The notes beneath the pieces are model-generated. The model ran no database searches. It was not told where the DNA came from and saw only the letters and a program-made list of their open reading frames with translations. Below are positions 29,049 through 31,016 of a DNA stretch of 31,016 nucleotides, one piece after another. The stretch is taken from the NCBI GenBank assembly GCA_964540815.1, contig CAZIOH010000079.1:1-31016 (forward strand), in the 5' to 3' direction. The translations under genes and the position numbers were made by a program. How positions within the stretch are numbered: position 1 is the first letter of the stretch; every line of letters begins with the position of its first letter. Source of the DNA: CAZIOH01 sp964540815 (GTDB lineage Bacteria; Myxococcota_A; Polyangia; Fen-1088).

Positions 29049-29736
29049 ATGACCATCGTCCGCCCACGCTGGAGCCGCCCCGGTTCCCTGGGACTCGGTC
29101 CGTGGTTCCGTCCGTGGTTCCTTGTGTGGTTCCTGGCGGCGGTGGCGGTGCTGACGACCATNNNNNNNNNNNNNNNNNNNNNNNNNNNNNNNNNNNNNNN
29201 NNNNNNNNNNNNNNNNNNNNNNNNNNNNNNNNNNNNNNNNNNNNNNNNNNNNNNNNNNNNNGTGGTTCCTGGCGGCGGTGGCGGTGCTGACGACCATGTC
29301 GGGGTGCAGCAAGGGGACCTACCTGGTCCTGAGCTTCGAGGGCACCACCCTGCCCGCCGTCTACGGGATCCGGGTCTCGCTCACCGTCCACGCCCCCGAT
29401 GGCACCACCCGGCAAAGCGTGGGGACCCTGCCAGCGGCCGACAACACCTCGGCCATTCCGCTGCCCACCTCGGCGGCGTTCAAGCTCGACGATCAGACCG
29501 GCACGCTCGACATCCAGGCGGAGGCGCTCGACCTCGAGAAGAAGACCATCGCCAAGCAGACCGTCACCGGAAGCGCCATCCATCACGGGCAGACCTGGAC
29601 CGTCACCCTGTCCTTTGACACCGCCACCGGGAAGCTGAGCGTTGCCCCCGGGCCCGCGCCTCCGAGCCTCGACGAGCCGAGCGCGACCGAGGAGGCGAGG
29701 CTCGAGGCGAGCGGCCTCACCCCGGCCTGGCACTGA
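29049..29736 (+). CDS. Lipoprotein gene interrupted by an assembly gap
   Basis: As deposited, the gene is split by 100 N at 29162-29261. The 36 bp before the gap (29126-29161) and after it (29262-29297) are identical. Removing one copy plus the N run (136 bp) joins both halves in one frame of about 183 codons from ATG 29049. The joined N-terminus is Arg-rich, then hydrophobic (FLVWFLAAVAVLTTMSGC), with lipobox MSGC and lipidated C41. The mature part is a compact beta-rich domain (GTYLVLSFEGTTLPAVYGIRVSL to TVTLSFDTATGKL). Tandem Trp-Phe codons (PWFRPWFLVWFL) in the signal region come from a 12-bp repeat at 29102-29133. Function unknown. Confidence 0.75.
29102..29133. repeat. 12-bp period repeat of GTGGTTCC beside the gap
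   Basis: GTGGTTCC occurs at 29102-29109, 29114-29121 and 29126-29133 with a 12-bp period, and once more directly after the gap at 29262-29269. It encodes repeated Trp-Phe in the signal peptide and probably caused the assembly break. Confidence 0.8.
29162..29261. other. Scaffold gap of 100 N, flanked by identical 36-bp sequences
   Basis: Exactly 100 N, the usual placeholder for a gap of unknown size. The flanks 29126-29161 and 29262-29297 are identical over 36 bp, so the two contigs probably overlap and no sequence is missing. Confidence 0.95.
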
Positions 29737-29776
29737 GAGGACAGGCAGCCGCCCCGAGGGACCGCCGGAAACGCGG

Positions 29777-30442
29777 TCAGCAGCAGTTTTCTATCCAGAT
29801 TTCGCCCTCTTCGCCGATCTCCTTCTTCCAGATGGGGGCCCGGTGCTTCAAACGATCGATGGCGGAACGGCAGGCCGTGAAGGCCTCCGCCCGGTGGGGA
29901 GCCGCCGCCGCCACCACCACCGCCACATCCCCGACGAAGAGCGCGCCCATCCGATGGTGAATCGCCACCTCGGTCCCGGAAACCTCGCCCTCGATCTCAT
30001 CGGCGATCTGGGTGAGGATGCGCACCGCCATCGCCTCGTACGCCTCGTACTCCAGGCGAACCACGTTCGGAATGGCCCCCTTGCGCCGCACGATGCCGCT
30101 GAAGGTGACGAGCCCCCCGCACTCCGGTCGCATCACGGACGCGATGACCGCGTCGAGCGAGAGGGGCTCCGAGGTGACCCGGATGCGGTGACCGGCGCTC
30201 CCCCCCGAGACCGGGGGGATGAGGGCCACCTCGTCCCCGTCCACCAGCGCCTGGGTGGCGGGCGCGATGATCTGGTTGACGGCCACCTGGATGCGCGGCA
30301 GCCACGGCGCCAGCTGCGGGCTGCTCTTGGCGATCACCGCGAGCGCGGTGGCAACGTCGCCGCCCTCCGGCAACTCGACGGTCTCCTGGCTCGCCCCCCG
30401 GCGCTCTCGGAGCATGGCAAAATACAGCACCGTCACTTGCAT
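29777..30442 (-). CDS. Fused molybdopterin synthase, MoaD-MoaE
   Basis: 221 aa from ATG 30442; the upstream binding site is weak. Residues 1-81 are MoaD, the ubiquitin-like sulfur carrier, ending in the required Gly-Gly (G80-G81 in PPVSGG). Residues about 90-221 are MoaE, the catalytic subunit: GGLVTFSGIVRRKG, LEYEAYEAMA, HHRMGALFVGDVAVVVA, and the lysines of the active site in LKHRAPIWKKE (K199, K206, K207). The enzyme converts cyclic pyranopterin monophosphate to molybdopterin. Free MoaD needs an exposed C-terminal Gly for thiocarboxylation, but here GG is internal and followed directly by SAGHRIRVT. A cleavage after GG81, as described for the fused MoaX of M. tuberculosis, would be needed. 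The gene is divergent from the SprT-like gene. Confidence 0.92.
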   Translation of the reverse strand: MQVTVLYFAMLRERRGASQETVELPEGGDVATALAVIAKSSPQLAPWLPRIQVAVNQIIAPATQALVDGDEVALIPPVSGGSAGHRIRVTSEPLSLDAVIASVMRPECGGLVTFSGIVRRKGAIPNVVRLEYEAYEAMAVRILTQIADEIEGEVSGTEVAIHHRMGALFVGDVAVVVAAAAPHRAEAFTACRSAIDRLKHRAPIWKKEIGEEGEIWIENCC

Positions 30443-30598
30443 CGAAGGATGTTTCCCGCGCCGGGGAAAAGAAATCCACAACAAAAGGTCAAATCCCCGG
30501 GTGAGGGATCGACCCCCGCGCCGTCGTCTCCGCCGGCCAAGGAGACGACCGCCGACGGACTGCCCACGCGTACGGTGAGGTCGGAAATGGTGGGTTTT

Positions 30599-30627
30599 TT
30601 GCGGGGTCCCCCCTGCACTGCTAGCAT
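30599..30627 (+). promoter_or_regulatory. Possible sigma-70-type promoter of the SprT-like gene
   Basis: TTGCGG (30599-30604) and TAGCAT (30622-30627) are separated by 17 bp. The matches to TTGACA and TATAAT are 3/6 and 4/6. The site lies 47 bp before the TTG start of the next gene, in a locally AT-rich spot of an otherwise GC-rich region. Confidence 0.3.
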
Positions 30628-30673
30628 TTTTCTCCGCTCGACCGAGGGAGAGCATGCTTAAAGAGAGGCCAAC

Positions 30674-31016
30674 TTGAATCGACCCGTTGCCGTGGACCCC
30701 CTCGGTCCCTCGACGTCCGCCAACGCGCAACTCTCGCTCTTTCCACATGCTGGCCCGCCAGCTCCGTCCGGCCCGGAGGGGACGACGCCGCTCGGTGCGC
30801 CCGCGGAGTCGCGGCGGGAGCTGCGCCCGGAGGCAGCGCCGCGGCAGGCGCGCTTGCCGGTGGTGGACGACCTGCAGATTCACGAGCGCGCCCTGGCGGC
30901 GGCCCTCAAGCCCTATCTGCCACCGGGCAAGGGTCTGGAGCTGCGCCTGACCAACAACCACTACAGCATGATCTCCGTGCGCCGCAAGGTGGACGGGTAC
31001 CGGCTGCGCCTGCACC
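30674..31016 (+). CDS. N-terminal part of a SprT-like metallopeptidase-family protein (runs off the window)
   Basis: The frame from TTG 30674 is open to the window end and gives 114 residues. GAGAGG lies five bases upstream of the TTG. The first 65 residues are Pro/Ala/Gly-rich. Then comes VVDDLQIHERALAAALKPYLPPGKGLELRLTNNHYSMISVRRKVDGYRLRLH, which resembles the start of SprT/YgjP-type zinc peptidase-like proteins of myxobacteria, where a catalytic HExxH follows further on. That motif would lie beyond the window, so the assignment rests only on the N-terminal wording. Confidence 0.5.
   Translation, partial: MNRPVAVDPLGPSTSANAQLSLFPHAGPPAPSGPEGTTPLGAPAESRRELRPEAAPRQARLPVVDDLQIHERALAAALKPYLPPGKGLELRLTNNHYSMISVRRKVDGYRLRLH

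Overview
The window is GC-rich (roughly two-thirds G+C, strong G/C bias at third codon positions) and looks like a Myxococcota/Deltaproteobacteria-type chromosome segment. The support is the mix of genes: an Ada-AlkA/Ogt pair, a large Oar-like TonB receptor, a Gly-rich TonB with several ExbD proteins, lipoproteins with Asp-Ala-Gly linkers, a cysteine-rich lipoprotein, a GufA-type ZIP transporter and a SprT-like N-terminus. This taxonomic call is inference, because there is no rRNA gene in the window. A run of 100 N at 29162-29261 shows that it is a draft scaffold.

Region 1 (1-750) has a different composition from the rest. It opens with the last 44 codons of an integron-type tyrosine recombinase that breaks just before its catalytic tyrosine. 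An orphan 111-aa ORF follows and ends inside an attC-like hairpin, so this looks like a gene cassette that interrupts or abuts a dead integrase. Region 2 (751-6141) is housekeeping and stress: an Ada-AlkA fusion coupled to Ogt (alkylation repair), then on the minus strand an ECF sigma/anti-sigma pair, an outer-membrane barrel protein coupled to an FKBP isomerase, and RadC. A RecQ-family helicase with a long RGG-rich tail is divergent from radC (6458-9265). A 417-bp non-coding stretch follows, with three hairpins and a 22-bp tandem repeat.

Region 3 (9683-18744, all minus strand) reads as one long unit, in transcription order: FolK-PilZ, TPR lipoprotein, TonB, ExbB/TolQ, ExbD, ExbD, Ig-like lipoprotein, TonB-dependent receptor. 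Most junctions are 4-bp overlaps or gaps under 70 bp. This is a self-contained energised outer-membrane uptake system: ExbB/ExbD use the proton gradient, TonB carries the force across the periplasm, the receptor is the channel, and the two lipoproteins are probable accessory parts. The leading PilZ domain could tie it to c-di-GMP. The substrate is unknown.

Region 4 (18819-25539) holds a ZIP metal transporter with altered metal-site motifs, a translationally coupled pair (cysteine-rich lipoprotein and propeller/di-haem cytochrome lipoprotein), and, divergent from it, a two-gene methyltransferase-glycosyltransferase operon whose upstream region carries a helical-turn-spaced direct repeat and a palindrome.

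Region 5 (25698-31016) has a flotillin (SPFH) protein with its NfeD/YqiJ-like partner, a TPR/TM protein, a lipoprotein cut by the assembly gap (the 36 bp on both sides of the gap are identical and collapsing them restores the frame), a fused MoaD-MoaE molybdopterin synthase, and the start of a SprT-like gene that runs off the end. I see no tRNA, rRNA, CRISPR array or complete insertion sequence.
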